From NCBI GenBank assembly GCA_002411085.1, contig DHQK01000228.1, positions 1 to 19,677 on the forward strand: a stretch of 19,677 nucleotides of DNA. The letters are read 5' to 3'. Position numbers and translations under genes: made by a program. Source of the stretch: Marinilabilia sp. UBA5340. GTDB taxonomy: Bacteria; Bacteroidota; Bacteroidia; Bacteroidales; Marinilabiliaceae. The notes beneath the pieces are model-generated. The model saw only the letters and a program-made list of their open reading frames with translations, did not search any database and was not told the DNA's origin. Shown here piece by piece: positions 1 through 7,936 of the stretch; positions within the stretch are counted from its first letter, which is position 1; each line of letters opens with the position of its first letter.

Positions 1-13
1 GATATAACTGCTA

Positions 14-21
14 TATGTTTG
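14..21 (+). promoter_or_regulatory. Candidate -7 promoter box of pckA
   Basis: TATGTTTG matches the Bacteroidota -7 consensus TAnnTTTG exactly. It would place the transcription start near base 28 and give pckA a leader of roughly 110 bases that is very rich in A and T. The matching -33 TTTG element would fall before the window begins, so only half of the promoter can be judged. An 8-base match can arise by chance. Confidence 0.35.
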
Positions 22-141
22 CAAAAAAAAAAGGAATTTTTAATGTTTTTTCTGCTCTATAAGGTATTTTTTATACTTTTAGCACAATTCATTTTAAAAA
101 ACTCACCGCTAGAGTATTACAAAAAGCCAAAAACCTTAAAC

Positions 142-1761
142 ATGCAAAAACCAGATTTAACTAAGTATGGTATCAAGGACGTAAAAGAAATTGTCCACAA
201 TCCCTCTTACGAGGACCTCTTTAAAGACGAAACCGCACCGAACCTGGAAGGTTATGAGAAAGGAATGATCACCGAATTGGATGCAGTTGCGGTAGATACC
301 GGAGTGTTTACAGGGCGTTCCCCGAAAGACAAATACATTGTTAAAGATCAAACCACCAGGGATACCATCTGGTGGACTTCTGCACATGCCCCTAACGATA
401 ACAAACCGGTATCTCCTGAAGTATGGGCCGAGTTAAAGGAGAATACCATTCGACAACTCTCCGGGAAGAGACTTTACGTAATGGATACTTATTGCGGAGC
501 CAGCCCGGACACTCGTTTAAAAGTCCGTTTCGTAATGGAAGTTGCCTGGCAGGCACACTTCGTTAAAAATATGTTCATACGCCCCTCCGAAGAAGAACTT
601 AAAAATTATGGGGAACCCGATTTTGTATCATTAAATGCGGCCAAAACGATCAATTCAAAATGGCAGGAGCATGGCTTAAACTCTGAAGTTTATACGGTAT
701 TCAACCTTACCGAAAAGATGCACGTCCTTGGCGGATCGTGGTATGGAGGAGAGATGAAAAAAGGGATTTTTGCAATGATGAACTACCTGTTGCCTCTTCA
801 GGGAATTGCCGCCATGCACTGCTCTGCCAACGTGGGAATAGAAGGAGATACTGCAGTTTTCTTCGGTCTCTCGGGTACTGGTAAAACCACGCTCTCCACA
901 GATCCCAAAAGAGCTTTGATTGGAGATGACGAGCATGGGTGGGATGACGATGGAGTTTTCAACTTCGAAGGAGGGTGTTATGCCAAAACCATCAACCTCG
1001 ACAAAGAGGCAGAACCCGAAATTTATCAGGCCATTAAACGGAATGCCCTTCTGGAAAATGTAGTCGTTGACCAAAATGGGAAAATTGATTTCACCGATTC
1101 TTCCAAAACGGAAAACACCAGAGTTTCCTATCCCATTTATCACATTCACAACATTGTAAAACCCATATCAAAAGCAGGACACGCCAAGAAAGTCATCTTC
1201 CTCACTGCCGATGCTTTTGGAGTAATGCCTCCAGTCTCCAAACTAAGCCCGGAACAAACCAAGTACCATTTTCTCAGCGGGTTTACTGCAAAACTTGCAG
1301 GAACCGAAAGAGGGATTACTGAACCGTCACCTACTTTTTCGGCTTGTTTTGGCGAAGCATTTCTATCACTACACCCCACCAAATATGCCGAGGAGCTGGT
1401 GAAAAGAATGGAAGCTGCAGGAGCCAAAGCTTATTTGATTAATACGGGCTGGAATGGAACAGGGAAACGCATTTCAATAAAAGACACAAGAGCCATTATT
1501 GACAGAATTCTCGATGGATCAATAGAAACTGCCGAAACAAAAACAGTTCCCATTTTTAACCTGGAAGTTCCCGTTGCTCTTGAGAATGTAAATCCTCAAA
1601 TACTGGATCCCAGGGATACTTACAGTAAGCTCGAGGACTGGGAAGAAAAAGCCAGAAACCTTGCGTCCAAATTCATCGACAACTTCGCAAAATACACGGA
1701 CAATGAAGAAGGCAAAGCACTTGTAATTGCCGGTCCGCAACTCGATGAAGTTACTGTTTAA
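142..1761 (+). CDS. pckA: Phosphoenolpyruvate carboxykinase (ATP)
   Basis: Cytosolic enzyme converting oxaloacetate and ATP to phosphoenolpyruvate, CO2 and ADP. It is the entry step of gluconeogenesis and in many anaerobes runs in the CO2-fixing direction during fermentation. The protein is 539 residues, close to E. coli PckA (540). Visible family motifs are GRSPKDKYIV in the N-terminal third, MHCSANVG, the phosphate-binding loop GLSGTGKT at residues 242-249, and the metal-binding DDEHGWD starting at D262. I chose the ATG at 142 because homology begins there (MQKPDLTKYG). The frame stays open upstream to a TTG at 19, but that stretch is hydrophobic and lies in the leader. The gene stands alone on its strand, has a candidate TAnnTTTG promoter box at 14-21, and ends at a hairpin terminator. 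Identity is very secure. Confidence 0.98.
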   Translation: MQKPDLTKYGIKDVKEIVHNPSYEDLFKDETAPNLEGYEKGMITELDAVAVDTGVFTGRSPKDKYIVKDQTTRDTIWWTSAHAPNDNKPVSPEVWAELKENTIRQLSGKRLYVMDTYCGASPDTRLKVRFVMEVAWQAHFVKNMFIRPSEEELKNYGEPDFVSLNAAKTINSKWQEHGLNSEVYTVFNLTEKMHVLGGSWYGGEMKKGIFAMMNYLLPLQGIAAMHCSANVGIEGDTAVFFGLSGTGKTTLSTDPKRALIGDDEHGWDDDGVFNFEGGCYAKTINLDKEAEPEIYQAIKRNALLENVVVDQNGKIDFTDSSKTENTRVSYPIYHIHNIVKPISKAGHAKKVIFLTADAFGVMPPVSKLSPEQTKYHFLSGFTAKLAGTERGITEPSPTFSACFGEAFLSLHPTKYAEELVKRMEAAGAKAYLINTGWNGTGKRISIKDTRAIIDRILDGSIETAETKTVPIFNLEVPVALENVNPQILDPRDTYSKLEDWEEKARNLASKFIDNFAKYTDNEEGKALVIAGPQLDEVTV

Positions 1762-1787
1762 GCAAATAACTGATAATCTGCAAATAA

Positions 1788-1817
1788 AAAAACGGGATAC
1801 CCTGGTGCCCCGTTTTT
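1788..1817. terminator. Bidirectional intrinsic terminator
   Basis: Nine-base arms AAAAACGGG (1788-1796) and CCCGTTTTT (1809-1817) form a perfect inverted repeat around a 12-base loop. A T-run follows the stem on the + strand and an A-run mirrors it on the other, so the hairpin can stop pckA transcription and also transcription of the convergent epimerase-like gene. The right arm overlaps the stop codon of that minus-strand gene. Confidence 0.8.
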
Positions 1818-2676
1818 ACTTTTTCAACAGATCGGCAAGAGCCAGGCGGATATCTGGAAAACGATACTGAAACCCGCTGTCCGGTAGCCTGTGAGGAACA
1901 ACTTTTTGCCCTTCCGTTATTACCCCGGCAGCACCACCATATACCAGGCGTAAAAAAAATTCAGGAACAATAAAGAAAGCAGGGCGATTAAGTACCGCAC
2001 TCAAAGCTGAAGTGAACTCAGCGTTAGAAATCATTTGTGGGGCAACCATATTAAAAACACCCTTTTGATCCTCATTTTGAATAATCCATTCAATGCCACG
2101 AATCAGATCTTCGATATGAATGAAAGGCATGGGCTGCAATCCGTCACCAATTTTCCCGCCAACCCCCAACTTAAATGGCAAAAGCATCTGCTTCAGAGCG
2201 CCTCCTTCGCGAGCAAGCACCAACCCGAGCCGAATTATGGCCAACCGAACCTTTTCTTTGTCAACCTTCATGGCCTCAGCTTCCCATCTCTCACAAACCC
2301 TAGAAAGAAAATCATCAGCATATTCTGTAGAATACTCATCATGCACTTCAAAAACATCATAAATACCCACAGCCGATGACGAAACAAACACATGCGGAGG
2401 CTTATCCATACCATTCATTGCCTCCACCAGTTGGCTTGTTGTTTCTGTACGACTCCTCAATATTGCTTCTTTCCTCTTTTGAGTCCACCTTTTTAAAATA
2501 GGTGCACCGGCAAGATTCACAACTACGTCTACTCCATCTAACTTGTTTTGCAAATGATTTATTCCAAGTGCAAAATCAGCTCTTCCCACTCCTATAACAT
2601 CATACCCGGTTTTGGATAGTCGATCAGACAAAGCTGAACCTATCAGACCGGTAATTCCACTAATTGCTACTCTCAT
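1816..2676 (-). CDS. TIGR01777-type NAD(P)-dependent epimerase-like protein (YfcH family)
   Basis: Predicted cytosolic short-chain dehydrogenase/reductase of the extended type, 286 residues, close to E. coli YfcH (297). The start at 2676 (ATG) opens directly on the Rossmann fold MRVAISGITGLIG, with the nucleotide-binding GxxGxxG at residues 7-13. Further family marks are VVNLAGAPI, the segment FVSSSAVGIYD, RLGLVLAREGGAL, and MPFIHIEDL in the C-terminal half, which are typical of TIGR01777 proteins. The substrate of this family is not established; a link to nucleotide sugars or cell division (as in SulA-like annotations) is only tradition. A longer frame reaches a GTG at 2727, but those 17 residues look nothing like the family. 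The gene follows the mscS-like gene by 102 bases on the same strand, so shared transcription is possible but not shown. Confidence 0.92.
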   Translation of the reverse strand: MRVAISGITGLIGSALSDRLSKTGYDVIGVGRADFALGINHLQNKLDGVDVVVNLAGAPILKRWTQKRKEAILRSRTETTSQLVEAMNGMDKPPHVFVSSSAVGIYDVFEVHDEYSTEYADDFLSRVCERWEAEAMKVDKEKVRLAIIRLGLVLAREGGALKQMLLPFKLGVGGKIGDGLQPMPFIHIEDLIRGIEWIIQNEDQKGVFNMVAPQMISNAEFTSALSAVLNRPAFFIVPEFFLRLVYGGAAGVITEGQKVVPHRLPDSGFQYRFPDIRLALADLLKK

Positions 2677-2778
2677 CAGTTTAAAATTTCTAAGTTTATA
2701 AGAGTTTCCAAAACTTCGGAAAAACACATCCCTATAAATCAGGAGTTAACTCATCATCAACCTCAAAAACCTTTTTCC

Positions 2779-4131
2779 CTATTTATCCATTGAGCCTTCC
2801 CAACCCGACTTTAAATGCAAATCACGCTGCGGAAATGGTATAACCACATCGTTTTCCCTGAACTTGGCATCTATAGAAAACCTTATTTTACTTTTCAACA
2901 ATTCTACATAAAAAACCTCTTCCACCCAGAAAAAGAGTCGGAAATCCAACGAAGAATTACCAAAATCCCGAAACAAGACAAAGGGTTTGGGCTCATTAAT
3001 TACCTCCTCCTGCTCCAGAGCACTCTCAATAAGAAGTTTCTCTACCAGTCTCACATCAGATCCATAGGCAACTCCAACATCCACATTGAAGCGGGTTCGG
3101 GGCTCATTGTAACTCCAGTTAATAACCTTATCGCCGACAAAGTTATGATTGGGAACAATCATAATGATATTGTCGCGTGTCAGGATTTTGGAAGTTCTCA
3201 ACCCGACATCCATCACCCTTCCAATCAGCTCAGATTCAATTTCCACCACATCACCTACTTTGATCAATCCTTCGAACAAAACTACCAGGCCGGAAATGTA
3301 GTCATTAAAAAGCCCCTGTATACCAAAGCCAAGTCCTACCAGCAAGGCTGCTGAACTGGCTACCAACACAGTAATATTGATTCCGATAGAGTCGAGTAAA
3401 AGAATGATAGCCACCACCCAAAGAGCATATTTAAGCAACTGAAACACCGTTTTGGATTGTCCCATATTCAACCCTTTGGAAAGAACATGTCGGGTGTAAA
3501 TCACCTCTATCAGCCGAATACCTATAGCAACACCATAAAGAATAAAAAGTGTATAAACCAGAATCCCTGGTGTGATGGCAACTTTATTGATAGCAAACAG
3601 TTTATCATTGAATAAATCCAACATAAAAGATCCGGCCAGTTTGAGCCAGATATTGCCAATCAAAATAACAAGCATCAACATGGCAAATCGTCGCAATTGT
3701 TTGCCAATATTCCGATCAAATCTCCATTTCCGGGCGGCTTTACTCACCAATCTTTTTATTAGCTTATTGAAGACAACGACCAGATAAACGCCTACAATCA
3801 ATGTCAGGATAAAAAACGGAGAAACAGGAATTTCCTTTGTGATAATTACTACCGGAGTACCGAAAAATTCGCGAATATTCAATCCCAACACATTGAAAGC
3901 CCACAAAGCTAATCCAATGATAACAATCCCTCTAATAACCCAGGCAAGGGTTATCAGAAAAATTTTTCTGATCTCTGAGGCACGGGCTGAAAATTTCTCC
4001 GGACGAGTAAAATACCAGGCCAGCACCAGCACAAGTATCATCAAAAATAATTGAAGATACTGACCAGGGTTGAGTGATAGGAGCCAACCTTCACTATATC
4101 CGGGCATTTCTGTAATCAAAGAATCAATCAT
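2779..4131 (-). CDS. MscS-family mechanosensitive ion channel
   Basis: Inner-membrane channel that opens under membrane tension and releases ions and small solutes on hypo-osmotic shock. The 450-residue protein is longer than E. coli MscS (286). I count about six to seven hydrophobic segments, near residues 27-44, 57-83, 98-125, 148-168, 188-212, 229-253 and 254-290. The last is the pore-lining helix, with ASSAALLVGLGFGIQGLFND followed by YISGLVVLFEG. The beta domain follows (VGDVVEIE, then IIMIVPNHNFVGDKVINW), and after it the alpha/beta C-terminal domain. The ATG at 4131 lies 9 bases after the stop of cdaA, so the two are almost certainly co-transcribed. Family membership is secure. The gating properties, and any control by the c-di-AMP made by the neighbouring gene product, are inference. 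Confidence 0.95.
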   Translation of the reverse strand: MIDSLITEMPGYSEGWLLSLNPGQYLQLFLMILVLVLAWYFTRPEKFSARASEIRKIFLITLAWVIRGIVIIGLALWAFNVLGLNIREFFGTPVVIITKEIPVSPFFILTLIVGVYLVVVFNKLIKRLVSKAARKWRFDRNIGKQLRRFAMLMLVILIGNIWLKLAGSFMLDLFNDKLFAINKVAITPGILVYTLFILYGVAIGIRLIEVIYTRHVLSKGLNMGQSKTVFQLLKYALWVVAIILLLDSIGINITVLVASSAALLVGLGFGIQGLFNDYISGLVVLFEGLIKVGDVVEIESELIGRVMDVGLRTSKILTRDNIIMIVPNHNFVGDKVINWSYNEPRTRFNVDVGVAYGSDVRLVEKLLIESALEQEEVINEPKPFVLFRDFGNSSLDFRLFFWVEEVFYVELLKSKIRFSIDAKFRENDVVIPFPQRDLHLKSGWEGSMDK

Positions 4132-4140
4132 AAAGCGAAT

Positions 4141-4920
4141 TTAATTGGTTAATCCTGCTTGTTCAAGTCTCCTTTCCAACTCTTCTATAGATATGTTATA
4201 TTCTCCTCTTCCATTTTGAAAAAAACTTATTCTGCCCCTCTCCTCCGAAACCACTATCGCCACCGCATCCGTAGATTCGGTAATCCCCATTCCGGCACGG
4301 TGTCGAAGCCCAAACCGCTTAGGCAGCTCCATATTTTGAGAAACAGGCAATATACATCCGGCCGCTTTTATTTTATTACGATTAATGATCACCGCCCCAT
4401 CATGCAATGGGCTGTTTTTAAAAAACACAGACTCAATAAGACGTCTTGATATTACAGCATTAAGTAACTCTCCGGTATGAACAAAATCAAGCAACTCAGA
4501 ATTCTTGGTAATTACAATGAGAGCTCCGGTTTTAGATTTGGCAAAATCCTCACAAGCCTGGACAACCGGCCGAATATAGATATTCATCATTCCAGCTGAC
4601 TTGCCTTCAAAAAAGCGGTCGAACGAAAACTTATTGTGCAGATTATAACGACTACCCAGCAATAGAAGAAAACGTCTGATCTCCTGTTGAAAAACAACAA
4701 TAATAGCCAACACCCCCACGTTCACAAAATTGTCGAGAATGGTGGAAGAAAGATCCATGTTCAACGACTTTATTACAAGCCAAAAAACAATAAAGGCAAA
4801 AATGCCGATAAAAATATTCAGAGCTACCGTCCCTTTTATAAGCTTATAAAGCTTGTACATCAGGTAGGCAACCAAAAATATATCGACCAAATCGATAAAT
4901 CGAATTTCAAGAAAGGTCAT
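4141..4920 (-). CDS. cdaA: Diadenylate cyclase, CdaA type (c-di-AMP synthase)
   Basis: Membrane-bound enzyme that condenses two ATP into cyclic di-AMP, a second messenger known mainly for control of potassium and osmolyte levels. The 259-residue protein has the CdaA layout: three N-terminal membrane helices (about residues 11-27, 36-56 and 62-78), the linker motif QQEIRR, then the DisA_N catalytic domain. The catalytic DGA is at residues 174-176 within SPLHDGAVII, and the nucleotide-binding RHRA is at 206-209 within GLRHRAGMG; both are intact. The start is an ATG at 4920. In Firmicutes cdaA sits with cdaR and glmM. Here no YbbR-domain partner is present; the neighbours are folP upstream (123 bases away) and an MscS channel 9 bases downstream. 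folP-cdaA adjacency recurs in Bacteroidota genomes, as far as I recall. Confidence 0.95.
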   Translation of the reverse strand: MTFLEIRFIDLVDIFLVAYLMYKLYKLIKGTVALNIFIGIFAFIVFWLVIKSLNMDLSSTILDNFVNVGVLAIIVVFQQEIRRFLLLLGSRYNLHNKFSFDRFFEGKSAGMMNIYIRPVVQACEDFAKSKTGALIVITKNSELLDFVHTGELLNAVISRRLIESVFFKNSPLHDGAVIINRNKIKAAGCILPVSQNMELPKRFGLRHRAGMGITESTDAVAIVVSEERGRISFFQNGRGEYNISIEELERRLEQAGLTN

Positions 4921-5043
4921 ATTATCATTTTATAATTTCAAACATCTATTCTCTGTCGTTTGTAATATAACTTTATGCATCCATAGCACACCTCTTCCCA
5001 TCTTAAACCCATATCTCTTGGGATTACAAATCTTTTCTGCCTG

Positions 5044-5946
5044 CTACCTGCCCACAACGGAGTTACCAATATCTAAAGATCCATAGGTTTTAGCCACTAA
5101 ATTAACACATTCTACGGCTTCTCTCACATCGTGCACTCTTAAAATACGTGCACCCCCCAATAGCGCGAGCGTATTCAGCACTGTTGTCCCATTTAATGAT
5201 GTACGCGGAGACCCTCCAATATATTTGTAGATCATTGATTTTCTGGAAACACCCACCAGCAAAGGAAGTTCAAACATTTTAAATTGATCCAGATCGCGGA
5301 GCAACTGATAATTATGATCGATATTCTTTCCAAACCCAAATCCAGGATCCAGGATAATATCCGAGACCCCCATACTTCTCAGGTGATCAACTTTTTGAGC
5401 AAGAAACAAAATAACATCGCCTGTAACGTCGCTGTAGTGAGGATTTTTTTGCATATTTTGCGGATCTCCCTGAATATGCATCAGGACGTAAGGCACCTGA
5501 AGCCGGGCAATGGTTTCAAACATGGAGTCATCCAGTGATCCTGCAGAAATATCGTTAATGATATCCACCCCAAAATCGCCAACGGCACGTTCTGCAATAC
5601 CACCCCGAAAGGTATCCAGCGAGATCAATAAGTCGGGCCAATGATTCCTGATAGCGGATAATACCGGCCAGAGTCTTTTACCCTCTTCTTCCTCCGGTAC
5701 ATCATCAGCACCCGGACGTGAAGAATACGCCCCCACATCAATCATCGAACCACCTTCTTCGAGTATTTCCTCTACTCTCTTCAACACCCCATCAATGGAG
5801 TCAATGCGGCTATTCTCATAAAAACTGTCAGGCGTAATATTTATAATACCCATCACCTCCGGCTGACTCAAATCGACCAACCTGCCGTTGCAGTTAATCG
5901 TAAACCGGGAATTCAAAAACTTTGCATCAACTTCGTATTGCTTCAT
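5044..5946 (-). CDS. folP: Dihydropteroate synthase
   Basis: Cytosolic folate-pathway enzyme joining 6-hydroxymethyl-7,8-dihydropterin diphosphate and p-aminobenzoate to dihydropteroate; it is the sulfonamide target. The 300-residue protein carries the expected TIM-barrel motifs in order: IINITPDSFYENS (from residue 34), MIDVGAYSSRPGA, ISLDTF, DIINDISAG, LMHIQGDP, ILDPGFGFGKN, VGVSRKSMI and LRVHDV. The usual DxGGxSTRPG appears as DVGAYSSRPG, a mild variant. The frame extends two codons further to a TTG at 5952, but ATG at 5946 is the likelier start. The gene is divergent from the DUF1599 gene, with a TAnnTTTG box about 55 bases upstream, and heads the minus-strand run folP-cdaA-mscS-like. A 123-base gap to cdaA leaves room for a separate cdaA promoter. 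Confidence 0.96.
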   Translation of the reverse strand: MKQYEVDAKFLNSRFTINCNGRLVDLSQPEVMGIINITPDSFYENSRIDSIDGVLKRVEEILEEGGSMIDVGAYSSRPGADDVPEEEEGKRLWPVLSAIRNHWPDLLISLDTFRGGIAERAVGDFGVDIINDISAGSLDDSMFETIARLQVPYVLMHIQGDPQNMQKNPHYSDVTGDVILFLAQKVDHLRSMGVSDIILDPGFGFGKNIDHNYQLLRDLDQFKMFELPLLVGVSRKSMIYKYIGGSPRTSLNGTTVLNTLALLGGARILRVHDVREAVECVNLVAKTYGSLDIGNSVVGR

Positions 5947-6001
5947 TCTCAATATTATTTCTTTTTATCTTGATCGAACCTGCTTTATTAATTAACGCTT
6001 T

Positions 6002-6009
6002 CAAAGTTA
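6002..6009 (-). promoter_or_regulatory. Candidate -7 promoter box of folP
   Basis: Read on the minus strand this is TAACTTTG, an exact match to the Bacteroidota -7 consensus TAnnTTTG. A TTG triplet lies 17 bases further upstream (6027-6029), near where the -33 TTTG element is expected. The predicted transcription start is about 50 bases before the folP ATG. The same TAACTTTG octamer precedes the EamA-type gene at 19586-19593. No equally good box is visible for the divergent DUF1599 gene. Confidence 0.45.
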
Positions 6010-6094
6010 ACCATAATGTCCCAGACCAATATAAAAAGATTTATGTCATCATGTTCCACAGCTTTTTTGTAATTTTACGGCTCAAAATAAAATT

Positions 6095-6667
6095 ATGGCC
6101 CAGAAAACTGACCAACAATACGAACATGTCATTAAAATTTGTCGGGATCTTTTCGAAAAAAAAATGAAAGATTACGGAACTGCCTGGCGTATTTTACGTC
6201 CCAGCTCCATGACCGACCAGATTTTCATCAAAGCCCAGCGCATCAGAAGTATCGAAACGAAGGGAATATCCAAAATTGAAGACGACATAAAATCGGAGTT
6301 TATTGGAATCGTCAATTACGCAACCATGGGACTCATCCAACTGGAACTTGGAACTAGTGATCAACCATCCATGGATGCCGAAGAAGCCCTGGAACTATAC
6401 AATAAGCATATCTACACGGCCAAGAACCTCATGTGTGATAAGAATCATGATTATGACGAGGCCTGGCGAAATATGCGTATCAGTTCATTTACCGATTTGA
6501 TACTGATGAAACTTCATCGCACTAAGCAGATTGAAGACAATCAGGGCAAAACTTTGGTTTCTGAAGGAATTGATGCCAATTATATGGATATGATCAACTA
6601 TGCCGTTTTCGGACTCATAAAACTTGAGTTTCCTGAAGCAACGGAAGAACAACCCAACAAGAAGTAA
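6095..6667 (+). CDS. DUF1599 protein with two internal repeats
   Basis: A soluble protein of 190 residues belonging to the DUF1599 group (PF07659, which I recall being renamed a nucleotide-modification-associated domain); its biochemical role is unknown to me. It consists of two diverged copies of one unit, at about residues 12-86 and 107-183. Each contains a short basic helix, a DY..AWR motif (DYGTAWRILR and DYDEAWRNMR), a T-D-[QL]-I segment (MTDQIFIKAQR and FTDLILMKLHR), an acidic stretch and a closing NYA.[MF]GLI.LE motif (NYATMGLIQLE and NYAVFGLIKLE). The start is the ATG at 6095. It lies 30 bases before the DoxX-like gene and tpiA, a gene order I associate with Bacteroidales. The conserved D, W, R and N residues in both copies hint at a binding or catalytic pocket, but this is inference. 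Confidence 0.9.
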   Translation: MAQKTDQQYEHVIKICRDLFEKKMKDYGTAWRILRPSSMTDQIFIKAQRIRSIETKGISKIEDDIKSEFIGIVNYATMGLIQLELGTSDQPSMDAEEALELYNKHIYTAKNLMCDKNHDYDEAWRNMRISSFTDLILMKLHRTKQIEDNQGKTLVSEGIDANYMDMINYAVFGLIKLEFPEATEEQPNKK

Positions 6668-6697
6668 CAATTTTTTCAATCGTAAAATCATAAAATC

Positions 6698-7936
6698 ATG
6701 TGGAATTTCCTGCGACTCTTCAGCCGTATTTTTGTTGGAGCCACTTTCATCTTTTCCGGCTTTGTCAAAGCCGTTGATCCTGTTGGGGGGGCCATAAAAA
6801 TCCACGATTATTTTCAGGCTTTCAATCTGGACTGGCTGATGTTTCTGAATATGCCGGCAAGTGTCATTCAGGCTGCCGTGGAGTTCCTGATTGGAATATT
6901 CCTGGTATTCAACGTTTACACCAAACGCTCCGTCATTGTGGCCTTTTATTTTATGGCTTTCTTCACAATATTGACTTTGTTTCTGGCCATTTTCAACCCG
7001 GTTTCGGATTGTGGTTGCTTTGGAGATGCCATCATTCTCACCAATTGGCAGACCTTCTGGAAGAATGTTATTATTATGGTGTTTGCGTCCCTGCTTTTCT
7101 TCTCCCGCGAAAGAATCAGTTCCCCTTATCCCGGCATGAACCAAGGTATATTTGCCTTCTTTATGCTGGTATATATTATGGGAATTGCATTTTACAGTTA
7201 CCGCTATCTTCCACTAATAGATTTTCGTCCATACAGCATTGGAAGCAACATCCCGGAAGGAATGTCCTATCCCGAAGATGCCCCTCAGCCCGAATACAAG
7301 ACGACTTTTATTCTGGAAAAAAACGGGCAGCAACAAGAATTTAATGAAGACAACTACCCCTACGAAGATACCACCTGGGTATTTGTTGACAGTAAAACCG
7401 AACTCATCAGTCAGGGGTACACACCTCCGATTCATGACTTCGTGCTTCAACATCCTGAAAATGGAAACATTACCGATCAATTAATGAATATGGAATCACC
7501 GGTTATGCTGGTCATATCCCCATCATTAACCGCAATAGAAAGTAATCAGGCACTGCACCTTGCTCAACTTAATCAGGCAGCTGAAGGGCAGGATATACTC
7601 TTTTATATTGTAACGTCCTCCACACTGGATGAGGCGCAGGATTTTAATGAGCAACATAAAACCCTTTTTAATTTCCTTCAGGGAGACGAAACCAATCTCA
7701 AAACCATCATACGCTCAAATCCAGGACTTCTTCTACTCATAAACGGGACTGTTGCCGGAAAATGGCATTACAATGATCTGCCATCGGTCAAAGCCATCAA
7801 GCACCCATTGAGTGCTGCCCTCAAACAACAGCAAAATAAGAAAACCCAAATGATATTATTAGGGCATTTATTCTTTTTAGCCCTACTGTCAATGTTTATT
7901 TTAAAATCACGTAAAACCATAAACAAAAACCAATGA
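6698..7936 (+). CDS. DoxX/MauE-like membrane protein with cysteine-less thioredoxin-like tail (BT_3928-like)
   Basis: Integral membrane protein, 412 residues. The N-terminal half has four helices of the DoxX/MauE fold (about residues 6-24, 49-70, 74-94, 112-128) with the paired-cysteine motif CGCFG at 105-109 between helices three and four, plus a fifth helix near 150-170. Residues about 180-375 form a soluble domain that resembles a thioredoxin fold (PVMLVISPS, then ILFYIVTSS, then NPGLLLLINGTVAGKW, where the proline could be the cis-Pro). It contains no cysteine at all. A final helix lies near 384-403. MauE-like proteins supply or pass electrons in disulfide chemistry, so a redox role is plausible for the CGC pair but unproven. 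The stop overlaps the tpiA start (ATGA), so the two genes are probably translationally coupled. Family assignment is firm; function is not. Confidence 0.88.
   Translation: MWNFLRLFSRIFVGATFIFSGFVKAVDPVGGAIKIHDYFQAFNLDWLMFLNMPASVIQAAVEFLIGIFLVFNVYTKRSVIVAFYFMAFFTILTLFLAIFNPVSDCGCFGDAIILTNWQTFWKNVIIMVFASLLFFSRERISSPYPGMNQGIFAFFMLVYIMGIAFYSYRYLPLIDFRPYSIGSNIPEGMSYPEDAPQPEYKTTFILEKNGQQQEFNEDNYPYEDTTWVFVDSKTELISQGYTPPIHDFVLQHPENGNITDQLMNMESPVMLVISPSLTAIESNQALHLAQLNQAAEGQDILFYIVTSSTLDEAQDFNEQHKTLFNFLQGDETNLKTIIRSNPGLLLLINGTVAGKWHYNDLPSVKAIKHPLSAALKQQQNKKTQMILLGHLFFLALLSMFILKSRKTINKNQ

Noticed and set aside
19..141. N-terminal extension of pckA from a TTG start
   Set aside because: Homology to PEP carboxykinases begins at the ATG at 142, and that start gives the normal family length. 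The upstream stretch is low-complexity A/T-rich leader.
676..1427. Long open frames on the minus strand inside pckA
   Set aside because: They are antisense shadows of a highly conserved gene, with no recognisable protein features of their own.
2035..2379. Plus-strand open frames opposite the TIGR01777-type gene
   Set aside because: The minus-strand gene has clear family motifs over the same bases; the plus-strand products show no domain character.
4921..5043. Possible riboswitch or small RNA in the 123-base folP-cdaA gap
   Set aside because: I found only a CCCA...TGGG four-base stem and no known riboswitch core; it is more likely a plain spacer with a possible cdaA promoter.
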